From Candidatus Campylobacter infans (GTDB taxonomy: Bacteria > Campylobacterota > Campylobacteria > Campylobacterales > Campylobacteraceae), in the NCBI GenBank assembly GCA_009827235.1, contig SPMW01000015.1, positions 1-39,263 of the forward strand: 39,263 bases of DNA, read 5' to 3'. Positions 1-7,305 of this stretch are shown piece after piece (position 1 is the stretch's first letter; every line of letters begins with the position of its first letter). The notes beneath the pieces were generated by a model. It saw only the letters and a list, made by a program, of their open reading frames with translations, did no database searches and was not told the DNA's origin. Both the position numbers and the translations under genes were made by a program.

Positions 1-1140
1 GGTGGTTTTGGGGCTGGATTTGTGGGCGCGTAGTGAGAATAAGGGCGGGGTAGGTTGTGGCGTGGTGGCGGTTTGGGCATTGTGAGTGTGTAGCTGAGAA
101 TTTAGCGTGGGTTTAAGTTAGTGTGGGTTTTATAAAAGCGTGGCAAATTTGGGTTTTTGGCGCGTGGATTTGTGGATTGTATTTTTTTGGGCGCGTTGCT
201 AAGAGTGTGGCGGGCAAGCGGGCGCGTTTGGTTTTGGTGTGTTGAATTAAATTGAAATTTTAAACTTTGTGGATTGTGGCTGAGAATTTGGCGCGAACGG
301 CTAGTGGAGCAGGCGGGTAAATGCGAACGGGCGGGCGCGGGTTGCTTTTAAATAACGGTGTGGCACAAATGGCTAGCGGGGTAGGGCGCGCGCGTTGTGG
401 GCGGGATTTGGAGCGGGTTAAAAATTGTGGTGGTTTTATAATGGCGTGGCGGTTTGGCGTGTGGTGGTTGCGCGGTTGATGGTTAGGCGGGCGCGCGGTG
501 ATAGGCTAAGAATGTGGCGGGCGTGGTTTGCTTTTAAATAATGCTTGGTGGGCGGGCTTGGCAATGGCGTGGCATAAAGACAAGGGGTGTTAAAATCGTT
601 ACATTAAAATAAATTTTAAAATTTTGGTGTTTTGGCGGATAAAAATTTGCGTGGCGCGTAGGTTAAAATTTGGCGGATTTATGAATGAAATTTAAAATTT
701 TATTTTGGCTAGGAATTTGCGGGTGTGCGGGTTTGGTTTTTGGGTTTTTTGCGGGCGGATTAAAAGCTAAATTTTAAAATTTTATTTTGGTTGAGAATTT
801 GGCGTGGGTTAAAATTTGGGTGTGGGTTTGTGGTGTTTTGAATAAGTTTAAAATTTTAAAATTTCATTTTGGCTAAGAATTTGGCGTGAAATTTTAATGG
901 CGTGGCGCGTGGCTTGTGTGGTTTGTTTTTAAATAATAGTTGGTTTGCGGGGGTTTAATAAAATTAACATTTTAAAATTTGCTTTTTGGTTAAGAATTCG
1001 GCGCGTGGATTAAAAGAAAATTTTAAAATTTGGGCGGTTTGGTGGATAAAAATTTGCGTGGCGTGGGGCTAGCTGTTTGCGTGGGGCTGAGAGTTTGAGG
1101 GTGCAATTTGCTTTTAAAAATAGCGTGGCGAATTTATTGG
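1..1140. repeat. Gene-free, G/T-rich degenerate repeat block
   Basis: No open reading frame of useful length is present on either strand. The + strand is extremely rich in G and T: the first 60 bases hold about 31 G and 4 C. A degenerate motif close to GGCTRAGAATTTGGCGYG recurs about ten times (near 31, 92, 197, 280, 503, 707, 790, 871, 988 and 1085). Several copies from 688 on are preceded by an AAATTTTAAAATTT-like stretch. A second motif, TGCTTTTAAATAA with variants, lies near 350, 530, 930 and 1110. The same style of repeat, on the other strand, appears at 28200-28480. This is direct observation; function and origin are unknown. Confidence 0.75.
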
Positions 1141-1189
1141 GCTAAATACGGCGCGGATAAACCTTAATCCAAAACAAAGCTTATTTAAA

Positions 1190-1320
1190 AGAAATTAGCG
1201 CGCCCAGAAATTAGCGAGCGTAAATAAAATATCTTGCGCCGTTATAAAGAAAACATTTTATTTGCTCAATTAAAAGAAATTATCACGCCTAAAATTAGCC
1301 TGCTAGAAATTAGTTCGCCT
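1190..1320. repeat. Short degenerate repeats, AGAAATTAGCGCGCC type
   Basis: Four related copies lie at 1190-1204, 1206-1220, 1275-1290 and 1305-1320, all starting AGAAATTA and ending in a GC-containing tail. They lie just after the point near 1140 where the G/T-rich bias of the + strand ends. No gene is seen here. Function unknown. Confidence 0.5.
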
Positions 1321-1357
1321 GCGAGAATATGGCGAACCAATTATAATTCAATGCCTG

Positions 1358-1547
1358 AAATTTTAATAAGTTTATGTTTAAGATTTTAATAATTAAACAC
1401 TCAAAATTTTAATAATTCAGCACCCAAAAATTTATCAAATTTTAATAATCCAACACCCAAAATTTTAATAAGCTAATGCCTAGAAATTTTAATAATTTAG
1501 TGCCTAAAAGCGCCTAAAATTTTAATAATTTAAACAAATTTTAATAT
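1358..1547. repeat. Eight-copy AAATTTTAATAA repeat array
   Basis: The core AAATTTTAATAA (with small variants) starts at about 1358, 1383, 1404, 1437, 1460, 1484, 1517 and 1536. Spacing is 19-33 bases, and the spacers are related to one another (TTCAGCACCCA, CCAACACCCA, CTAATGCCTAG). The spacing is too irregular and the units too degenerate for a CRISPR array. Three reverse-orientation relatives occur at 19361-19423. Function unknown. Confidence 0.6.
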
Positions 1548-1564
1548 AAATAGTCGCGTAAATT

Positions 1565-1620
1565 TTAAATAAAAGCAGGATTTATTTAACAAATCTTAAA
1601 TAAAAACGCAATTTATTTAA
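1565..1620 (-). terminator. Tandem AT-rich hairpins at the 3' end of purM
   Basis: Two perfect 9-bp inverted repeats TTAAATAAA/TTTATTTAA with 7-base loops lie at 1565-1589 and 1596-1620. The second covers the purM stop codon. They look like a duplicated AT-only stem and probably mark the end of the purM transcript, but stems without G or C are weak, so termination is an inference. Confidence 0.4.
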
Positions 1621-2599
1621 CATATTCCACGCCGTTTCCGGCTATGATTTCGCCGATTTCATACGCGTCTGTGTTTGCTAAAATGTGGCTTGCGTTCTTG
1701 CTTGAAACCACCAAAATCATACCCACGCCACAATTAAAAGTGCGCTCCATTTCACTTTCATTTACTTCGCGTGATATTAGTTTGAAAATTTCAGGCATTT
1801 TGATCTTGCTTTTTTGAATGCGCGCGCCAAGTCCAGCAGGCAAAATGCGCGGTAAATTCTCGCTAATCCCGCCACCTGTAATGTGCGCAAGCGCGTTAAT
1901 ATAATCATTTAAGCGCAAAAACTCATCTACATAAATGCGCGTTGGCTCTAAAAGCACATCTATCAAAGCTTTGCCGTTAAAATCGCTATTTAAATCGCAA
2001 TTTAGCTTTTTGATGACAGCGCGCGCTAACGAAAAGCCATTTGAATGCAGCCCTGAGCTAGGCAAGGCTAGCAAAATATCGCCTTTTTGGACGAAATTTC
2101 GTCTATCGATTTGGGCTTTTTCAGCCACGCCCACGGCAAAACCAGCCAGATCAAAATCGCCCTTTTCATACATTGATGGCATTTCTGCTGTCTCGCCACC
2201 AATTAATGCGCATTTTGCAAGCTTACAACCCTTTGCAATACCGCTAAGCACGGCCTTTGCCACTTCTATATCAAGCTTGGCGCTAGCATAATAATCAAGA
2301 AAAAATAAAGGCTTACCAAAATTACAAATAAGATCATTAACGCACATCGCCACTAAATCAATGCCCACACCTTCGTATTTTTGGCTATCTATGGCTAGTC
2401 TTAGCTTTGTGCCTACGCCATCAGTTGCTGCTAGCAAAACTGGTTCTTTTAAACCACTAGGCAAGGCAAAAGCACCAGAAAATGAGCCTATCCCACCTAT
2501 GCAGCCTGCTTGTTTGGTGCTATCAACTAGCGGTTTTATCGCACTTACAAAGCTATTGCCCGCATCAATATCCACACCTGCTTGTTTGTAACTTATCAT
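1613..2599 (-). CDS. purM: Phosphoribosylformylglycinamidine cyclo-ligase (AIR synthetase)
   Basis: Cytoplasmic purine biosynthesis enzyme that closes the imidazole ring, making aminoimidazole ribotide from FGAM with ATP. The 328-residue protein is typical in length. It starts with the family's YKQAGVDIDAG segment and carries the glycine-rich DGVGTKL region (about 60-66), the MCVNDL motif (about 84-89), GGETAEMP (about 134-141) and HITGGGI (about 243-249), all characteristic of PurM. The ATG follows an AAGGA Shine-Dalgarno sequence on the minus strand. It diverges from ridA across a 92-bp promoter region. Family assignment is secure; no oddities seen in the coding sequence. Confidence 0.97.
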   Translation of the reverse strand: MISYKQAGVDIDAGNSFVSAIKPLVDSTKQAGCIGGIGSFSGAFALPSGLKEPVLLAATDGVGTKLRLAIDSQKYEGVGIDLVAMCVNDLICNFGKPLFFLDYYASAKLDIEVAKAVLSGIAKGCKLAKCALIGGETAEMPSMYEKGDFDLAGFAVGVAEKAQIDRRNFVQKGDILLALPSSGLHSNGFSLARAVIKKLNCDLNSDFNGKALIDVLLEPTRIYVDEFLRLNDYINALAHITGGGISENLPRILPAGLGARIQKSKIKMPEIFKLISREVNESEMERTFNCGVGMILVVSSKNASHILANTDAYEIGEIIAGNGVEYVK

Positions 2600-2627
2600 T
2601 ATTTATCCTTAAAATGCGTGATAAAGG

Positions 2628-2671
2628 GCGAGATTTTAGCCAAAACTTGCTTAAATATGCTAAAATCTCGC
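2628..2671. promoter_or_regulatory. Symmetric divergent promoter region, purM / ridA
   Basis: A perfect 13-bp inverted repeat (GCGAGATTTTAGC at 2628-2640 and GCTAAAATCTCGC at 2659-2671, 18-base spacer) places one GCTAAAAT-type -10 box on each strand, facing away from each other. The minus-strand box serves purM and the plus-strand box serves ridA. The boxes fit the epsilonproteobacterial sigma-70 -10 (TAAAAT/TATAAT, with no clear -35). Placement is inferred from sequence only. Confidence 0.55.
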
Positions 2672-2691
2672 ATCTCAAAAAAGGACAAAAA

Positions 2692-3048
2692 ATGAATCAT
2701 CCACAAGCCATAGGTCCATATAGCATTTGGCGAAAAGCCGGTAAATTGGTGTTTTTCTCAGGTCAAATCCCGCTAGATCCAAATACTGGCGAGCTAATTT
2801 CAGGTGATATTAAAGCCCAAGCCATGCAAGCTTTAAAAAATGTAGGTGGCGCGCTAAATGCGGCTGGGTTAAGCTACGAAAATGTGATAAAAAGCACGAT
2901 TTTTTTAACCGATATAAATGATTTTGGCGCGGTAAATGAAATTTATGCAAGCTTTTTTACAGAGCCGTATCCTGCGCGCTCAGCTGTTGGCATAAAGGCC
3001 TTGCCAAAGGGCGCAAAGATTGAAATAGAAGTAATTGCGCGTAAATAA
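2692..3048 (+). CDS. ridA: RidA family reactive enamine/imine deaminase
   Basis: RidA (YjgF/YER057c/UK114) proteins hydrolyse reactive 2-aminoacrylate and related enamines formed by PLP enzymes; they act as cytoplasmic trimers. The 118-residue product has the family pattern: GPYS near the N-terminus, SGQIPLDP (about 25-32), the IKSTIFLTD strand (about 66-74) and the conserved arginine in PARSAV (about 96-101), followed by LPKGAKIEIEVIA. The reading frame is open 70 codons further upstream, but that part crosses the promoter and purM start. The ATG at 2692 has an AAGGA Shine-Dalgarno sequence and matches the family start. The stop overlaps the coaE start (TAATG), so the two are translationally coupled. 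Confidence 0.93.
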   Translation: MNHPQAIGPYSIWRKAGKLVFFSGQIPLDPNTGELISGDIKAQAMQALKNVGGALNAAGLSYENVIKSTIFLTDINDFGAVNEIYASFFTEPYPARSAVGIKALPKGAKIEIEVIARK

Positions 3049-3701
3049 TGCCAGAAGCTTTTAAATATGGCATTGTGATAACAGGGCTTATCGCAAGTGG
3101 TAAAAGCACGGTTATTAAAATGTTATCTGCGCGCGGATACAGCGTGATTTGCGCCGATGAAATAGCCCATAAAATTTTAAATATAAAAGCAAAACAAATA
3201 GCACAAATTTTTGGGGCTGATTTATTAGAGACAAATTTTAATCAAAAGCTAAAAAATCAGCCCACAATAAATCGCGCAAAGCTTGGCGAAATTATATTTA
3301 GCGATAATCAAGCTAGACAAAAACTACAAGAAATTTTACATCCACTAATTTATGAGCAAATAATAAAAAAAGCCAAAAAATTAGAAAAAGAAAAAAAGCT
3401 GTATTTTGTGGATATTCCATTGTTTTTTGAAAGTGGTGGCAAGCAAAAATATAATTTTAAAGTAGCCTTAATCTACGCACCAAAAAGCCTAGCTCTAAGG
3501 CGTTTAATCGCTAGAAATAATTTAGAAAAAAATCAAGCACTTTTAAGAATAAACGCCCAAATGGATATAGAACAAAAAAGGCTGTTGAGCGATTTTATTA
3601 TCGATAATAGCGCGGATTTAGAAAATTTAGAGAAAAATGTAGAGAGTTTTTTAGAAATTTTAAACCCTTTCTCAGATAACTGCGGCACAAACCTAAACTA
3701 A
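3048..3701 (+). CDS. coaE: Dephospho-CoA kinase
   Basis: Last step of coenzyme A synthesis: ATP-dependent phosphorylation of the 3'-hydroxyl of dephospho-CoA ribose. The 217-residue protein has the Walker A loop GLIASGKST (about 12-20), the CADEIAH segment (about 34-40) and the VDIPLFFE lid/substrate region (about 123-130), all CoaE hallmarks. Its start overlaps the ridA stop by one base. The C-terminal tail is hydrophilic and ends at the first base of a possible structured RNA. Assignment is secure. Confidence 0.95.
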   Translation: MPEAFKYGIVITGLIASGKSTVIKMLSARGYSVICADEIAHKILNIKAKQIAQIFGADLLETNFNQKLKNQPTINRAKLGEIIFSDNQARQKLQEILHPLIYEQIIKKAKKLEKEKKLYFVDIPLFFESGGKQKYNFKVALIYAPKSLALRRLIARNNLEKNQALLRINAQMDIEQKRLLSDFIIDNSADLENLEKNVESFLEILNPFSDNCGTNLN

Positions 3702-3780
3702 GTGCTCTGCTGTGTTCCCACCCTGAAGCTCTGCTTAAAATAAGCCTTGCACAGGTCTAAGAAAAGGCGAGGGGGATTTT
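3702..3780 (+). ncRNA. Candidate small structured RNA after coaE (SRP-RNA-like 5' arm)
   Basis: This GC-rich stretch begins directly after the coaE stop. The start, GTGCTCTGCTGTGTTCCC, resembles the 5' arm of bacterial small SRP RNA (4.5S). Visible pairings are TCCC/CCC at 3716-3723 with GGGGGA at 3771-3776, GCCTT (3744-3748) with AAGGC (3764-3768), and GCTTA-AAA-TAAGC at 3733-3745. The last two stems share G3744-C3745 and cannot form fully together. A TTTT follows the closing G run. GCTCTGCT occurs twice (3704-3711, 3728-3735). The universal SRP GGAAGGAAGC loop is absent, so a true 4.5S RNA is doubtful. It may be another small RNA or an elaborate terminator of ridA-coaE. Confidence 0.35.
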
Positions 3781-3809
3781 ATCAAAAAATGCTTAAAATA
3801 GGATTATGA

Positions 3810-4238
3810 ATGTTTAAATTTCATTTTTTTTCATTATTTGGTGAGCTTTTAACGGCTAGGTATCGTTCGTTAGAGTTTCGCGCTAAGGTTTTAAGTGCTA
3901 TGCTGTGTGCTAAAATGGTGCTTGATGATGGCGATTATAGCGTGATCACACAAATTGCTAGCTCTATTTATGGTAATGATGAAAAACGCTCTAATCTCTT
4001 GCTTCATGCCATAAAAGATTATGTAAAGCAGATAAAAGTTTATCGCACTAAGACGCTAGATAGTTTGTTAATCGATATAGATAATGAATTAAAATCTGTG
4101 CCAAGATATGCTAAAAAGATTGATTTTGCGCATTTGCGCCAAATGATGTGCGAAAGCGAAGATGACGATATAACCACGCAACAGCAAGTGTATGAATATA
4201 TGTTAAACGAGGTGCAAAGATACACAAAGCAAGCATAA
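3810..4238 (+). CDS. Conserved-looking hypothetical protein, 142 aa
   Basis: I do not recognise this protein. It has no signal peptide or membrane segment and appears mostly helical, with charged stretches at the C-terminus (SEDDD at about 115-119, then QQQVYEYML). The middle part (LSAMLCAKMVLDDGDYSVI) faintly recalls helical TerB-like proteins, but that is not enough for an assignment. A GGATT stretch lies ahead of the ATG. Codon use looks like that of its neighbours. A separate promoter-bearing 105-bp gap follows before rbfA, so it is probably its own unit or the end of one that begins near coaE. Confidence 0.7.
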   Translation: MFKFHFFSLFGELLTARYRSLEFRAKVLSAMLCAKMVLDDGDYSVITQIASSIYGNDEKRSNLLLHAIKDYVKQIKVYRTKTLDSLLIDIDNELKSVPRYAKKIDFAHLRQMMCESEDDDITTQQQVYEYMLNEVQRYTKQA

Positions 4239-4288
4239 AAAGCAAAAATTTATAATTTTTTATTAAAATTTCGCGCCTAAATTTTGAA

Positions 4289-4294
4289 TATAAT
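4289..4294 (+). promoter_or_regulatory. Promoter -10 box for rbfA-rimP
   Basis: TTTTGAATATAAT gives a consensus TATAAT hexamer at 4289-4294, 50 bases before the rbfA ATG. The upstream side is T-rich, as is usual for Campylobacter sigma-70 promoters. Confidence 0.6.
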
Positions 4295-4343
4295 TAAAAT
4301 TTAACAACTTAAAATTTTAATATCAACGCTAAAAGAGGTTAAA

Positions 4344-4727
4344 ATGGATCAAAGAAAAGAAAATTTAGCCAAAATCAAACTACTTCGTGCTTCGAGCGCT
4401 TTAAAAGAAGTGATTTCGCAAGCACTTGGTAATTTGGGTGATGAGCTTTTAAAGGGGCTTTGCGTAACTGATGTAGAATGCAAGCGCGGTAAGTACGATG
4501 CTTTTATTTATTTGGATAAAATGATGCTTGATGAAAAAGAGCAAGATTATGTATTAAGGCATTTAAAGCTTGCAAGTGGCGCGATAGAGGAGTTTTGCGT
4601 AGAAGCTCTTGGCTGGTATAAATCGCCAAAACTGCATTTTAAATTTGATGATAGTTTAGAGCGTCAAAACAAAATGGACGCGCTATTTAAAAAGGTTCAA
4701 GCCGAATTAGAAAAAGGTAAAAAATAA
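4344..4727 (+). CDS. rbfA: Ribosome-binding factor A
   Basis: Late maturation factor of the 30S subunit that binds near the 16S rRNA 5' helix. The 127-residue product starts with the helical RxxxxLxRASSALKEVISQAL region typical of RbfA. It has the KH-like core TDVECKRGKYDAFIYLD and ends with the PKLHFKFDDSLERQNKMDALF segment, the family's LxFxxDxSxxxxxxID signature in variant form. The ATG follows AAAGAGG. The stop overlaps the rimP start (TAATG). In other Campylobacter, rbfA-rimP usually follows infB; here infB is not in the window. Confidence 0.93.
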   Translation: MDQRKENLAKIKLLRASSALKEVISQALGNLGDELLKGLCVTDVECKRGKYDAFIYLDKMMLDEKEQDYVLRHLKLASGAIEEFCVEALGWYKSPKLHFKFDDSLERQNKMDALFKKVQAELEKGKK

Positions 4728-5152
4728 TGCAAAATTTTGATTTAGCTTCTATAATCTCTCAATGTGGCGTAAAGCTCTATGATAGCGAGCTAACAAGCCA
4801 AAACTCTCGCACGATTTACCGCGTTTATATTATAAAAGATGGTGGCGTTAGCTTAGAAGATTGTGAAAAAGTAAGCCGGGTTCTTTCGCCGATTTTTGAT
4901 GTTATGGCGCCTGTTGAGGGTGAGTATTTTTTAGAGGTTTCAAGCCCTGGATTAGAGCGTAAATTAAGTAAAATCGAGCACTTTGCGCTAAGTTTGGGCG
5001 AAGAAGCAAAAATCACGCTAAATGATAAAAGCGTGTTTATAGGCAAAATAATAAGCGTTGATGGTGAGATTATAACTTTTAGCAATGATGATGGCAAAAG
5101 TAAATTTTCTTTTAATGAAATTAAAAAAGCCAAAACATTTATTCAATGGTAA
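4727..5152 (+). CDS. rimP: Ribosome maturation factor RimP
   Basis: Cytoplasmic factor needed for assembly of the 30S head domain. The 141-residue protein has the two-domain RimP pattern: an N-terminal alpha/beta domain with YRVYIIKDGGVSLEDCEKVSR (about 27-47, first part strand, second part helix), the VEGEYFLEVSSPGLERKL segment (about 63-80) that defines the family, and a C-terminal Sm-like beta domain. It is coupled to rbfA by a one-base overlap. Together they form a small ribosome-maturation operon. Confidence 0.95.
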   Translation: MQNFDLASIISQCGVKLYDSELTSQNSRTIYRVYIIKDGGVSLEDCEKVSRVLSPIFDVMAPVEGEYFLEVSSPGLERKLSKIEHFALSLGEEAKITLNDKSVFIGKIISVDGEIITFSNDDGKSKFSFNEIKKAKTFIQW

Positions 5153-5195
5153 GTAAAAAATAAGCGATATTTAAGTAAATATAAGCTTAGTTTGT

Positions 5196-5201
5196 TAAAA
5201 T
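5196..5201 (+). promoter_or_regulatory. Promoter -10 box and strong RBS for cadF
   Basis: TTTGTTAAAAT gives a TAAAAT -10 hexamer at 5196-5201. A near-perfect Shine-Dalgarno sequence, TAAGGAGATCTT, directly precedes the ATG at 5228, which fits a highly expressed outer-membrane protein. Confidence 0.5.
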
Positions 5202-5227
5202 GCGCGCCTAAAATCTAAGGAGATCTT

Positions 5228-6226
5228 ATGAAAAAAATTACTTTGGCATTATGTGCTGCTAGTGCGGTTTTTGCAGCTAGTAACTACAACTACGAAATTA
5301 CTCCATTTGCCGGACTTTCTCACTATGCACACGAAAATTTAAAAGATAGCGCTTTTTATGGTATGAAAGTAGCCAGAAATTTGGATTTTCCTTGGCTCAG
5401 CCAGATTGAATTAGGTATCGATCAAGCCTTGTCTGTAAAATACAAAGATCGCATAAATAAAGGCTACAACCAAAATTCCTACGATAAAACAAATATCGGC
5501 CGTTATTATGCTAACTTAGTAAAAAATTTCTATATCACAGATGATTTTGCCATTTATGCCTTAGCTGGCGGTGGTTTCCAGCATTACACCCACAATGATC
5601 AAGATTCTCAAAGGGGTGGTTTTGGGCAAGTAGGCCTTGGGCTAAGATATGATTTAACTAATCAAATAGCTGTTAAATTAGAAGGTAGAGATATTATCAA
5701 GCACGGTAATGATAAGCAATTAATAAGCCTTGGCTTTGGTATAGGCTTAGGCCAAAAAGCAAGTGCGCAAGAAGTAATTAGCGCGCCAGTTATCGGCGAT
5801 GAGGATATGGACGGCGTGCCTGATAATATAGACCGCTGCCCTGGCACTCCACAAGGGCAAGTAGTAGATGAGTTTGGCTGTGAGAAGGTAATTCGTTTGC
5901 AACTTGGTGTTTATTTTGGTTTTGATAGCGCGGTCATTACGCCTGAGTATGAGGCTAAAATCGCTGAGGTATCAGAGCTATTAAAACAAAATCCAAGTTA
6001 TTTGGTATTGCTTGAAGGCAATAGCGATGATATAGGTTCAAGCGGGTATAATTTAAAGCTTTCTAAACGCCGCGCTGATGCTGTGGCGCAAGTTTTAGTA
6101 AAACACGGCATAGACGCTAGCCGCATAAGCACAACAGGACTTGGCAAGGATAATCCTATTGCTAGCAACCAAACAGAAGACGGACGCGCTAAAAACCGCC
6201 GCGTAGATGCAAAATTTCGTAAATAA
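5228..6226 (+). CDS. cadF: CadF-like OmpA-family fibronectin-binding outer membrane protein
   Basis: Outer-membrane beta-barrel protein with a C-terminal peptidoglycan-binding OmpA domain; in C. jejuni CadF binds host fibronectin. The 332-residue product has a signal peptide (cleavage probably after VFA, about 16), a barrel domain to about 180, a calcium-binding TSP3-type segment DEDMDGVPDNIDRCPGTP (about 192-209), and an OmpA domain (about 220-332) with NLKLSKRRADAV and the end GRAKNRRVDAKF, very similar to CadF. The position equivalent to the C. jejuni FRLS adhesion motif reads YDLT, so fibronectin binding is not assured. Strong RBS; a terminator follows at 6253. Confidence 0.85.
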   Translation: MKKITLALCAASAVFAASNYNYEITPFAGLSHYAHENLKDSAFYGMKVARNLDFPWLSQIELGIDQALSVKYKDRINKGYNQNSYDKTNIGRYYANLVKNFYITDDFAIYALAGGGFQHYTHNDQDSQRGGFGQVGLGLRYDLTNQIAVKLEGRDIIKHGNDKQLISLGFGIGLGQKASAQEVISAPVIGDEDMDGVPDNIDRCPGTPQGQVVDEFGCEKVIRLQLGVYFGFDSAVITPEYEAKIAEVSELLKQNPSYLVLLEGNSDDIGSSGYNLKLSKRRADAVAQVLVKHGIDASRISTTGLGKDNPIASNQTEDGRAKNRRVDAKFRK

Positions 6227-6252
6227 TCTTAGTTTAAAATTTTAAAATTTCG

Positions 6253-6281
6253 CCCTGATTAGAATTCATAATCAGGGTTTT
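6253..6281 (+). terminator. Intrinsic terminator after cadF
   Basis: CCCTGATTA (6253-6261), a 7-base loop, TAATCAGGG (6269-6277), then TTTT: a 9-bp perfect stem with a T run. It separates cadF from the mscS-type gene. Confidence 0.8.
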
Positions 6282-6303
6282 AATAAAATATTGTGAGTTA
6301 AAA

Positions 6304-7299
6304 ATGCCTGAATCAAATTCCACGCAAGAACTTAGTATAAGAGATTTAAATATCACCGATGATGTAGTTTTAGAAGAAGTTTCAAAATACGCGCACTTAA
6401 TAGAAAATATCGATTATTCACATTTATTAATGCTTTGTGTGCAATATTCTTTGCGAATAATAATTTCTTTACTTATATTTTTTATCGGTAAATGGATAAT
6501 TGGTAAGATTAGCATTTTGCTTGAAAAGTTAGTTACTCGCGCAAAAATAGATGGTATGCTAGCACATTTTGTAGTAAATGCCATAAAAACCTTGCTTTTT
6601 ATTTTTATAATACTAGCAGCACTTTCAAATTTAGGCATTGAAACTACTAGTTTTGTAGCCGTAATAGGCGCGCTGAGCTTGGCTATTGGTATGTCGTTTA
6701 AAGATACTTTTGGCAATGTAGGTGCTGGTGCGTTAATTATATTTTTTAGGCCGTTTAAACTGGGCGATTCTGTGGATATAAATGGTGCAATTGGTAAAGT
6801 AAGAGATATAAATTTATTTAGCACTTATGTTTTAACAGCAGATAACCGCACGATAATCGTGCCAAACTCGCAAGTAATTGGCGCGCGCATTGTTAATTTT
6901 TCGCTCCAACCACACAGGCGTGTGGATTTGGTTTTTGGCATTGATTACAGCGATGATATTAAAAAAGCCCGCGATATAATCTTAAAAATAGCCAATACAA
7001 ATGACTTGGTTTTAAAGGGTGAAGAAGCGCCAGCACAGCCTTTTGTGGGTGTTTTAGAGTTGGCTGATTCTAGTGTGAATTTAGCTGCTAGATTTTGGGT
7101 AAAAACCGATGATTATTGGAATGCGTATTTTTCGCTAATTGAGAGTGTAAAAATCGCCTTTGATGAAAATGGTATTTCCATACCATTCCCACAAGTCGTA
7201 AGTCATTTTGTCCCAAGTGCTGAAAATACCGATATACCAAAGGATCTACCACAAAGCACAAATGAAAACAAAAATCCTAAAACTTTAACTAAAAAATAA
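6304..7299 (+). CDS. MscS family mechanosensitive ion channel
   Basis: Inner-membrane channel that opens on membrane tension during hypo-osmotic shock and releases solutes. The 331-residue protein has a hydrophilic N-terminus (about 1-35), three hydrophobic segments (about 40-62, 85-105, 110-130), and the MscS pore-lining/beta-domain signature: ALSLAIGMSFKDTFGNVGAGALIIFFRPFKLGDSV (about 123-157), continuing into GKVRDINLFSTYVLTADNRTIIVPNSQV. The C-terminal tail is polar and lysine/asparagine-rich. The terminator after cadF leaves only 22 bases before its ATG, so a promoter would have to overlap that region. The HAD gene follows 6 bases after its stop, so the two are probably co-transcribed. 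Confidence 0.93.
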   Translation: MPESNSTQELSIRDLNITDDVVLEEVSKYAHLIENIDYSHLLMLCVQYSLRIIISLLIFFIGKWIIGKISILLEKLVTRAKIDGMLAHFVVNAIKTLLFIFIILAALSNLGIETTSFVAVIGALSLAIGMSFKDTFGNVGAGALIIFFRPFKLGDSVDINGAIGKVRDINLFSTYVLTADNRTIIVPNSQVIGARIVNFSLQPHRRVDLVFGIDYSDDIKKARDIILKIANTNDLVLKGEEAPAQPFVGVLELADSSVNLAARFWVKTDDYWNAYFSLIESVKIAFDENGISIPFPQVVSHFVPSAENTDIPKDLPQSTNENKNPKTLTKK

Positions 7300-7305
7300 A
7301 ATTTT

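Noticed and set aside
1..1140. Hidden protein gene or decayed transposon
   Set aside because: No frame stays open on either strand, and no terminal inverted repeats or transposase remnants could be recognised by eye.
1358..1547. CRISPR-like spacing of repeats
   Set aside because: Units are only about 12 bases, degenerate and irregularly spaced, spacers are related to each other, and no cas gene is near.
2482..2691. Long N-terminal extension of RidA
   Set aside because: It runs across the purM start and the divergent promoter; the RBS and family start are at 2692.
3702..3780. Firm call of 4.5S SRP RNA (ffs)
   Set aside because: The 5' arm looks similar, but the conserved GGAAGGAAGC loop is absent on both strands, so only a low-confidence ncRNA is listed.
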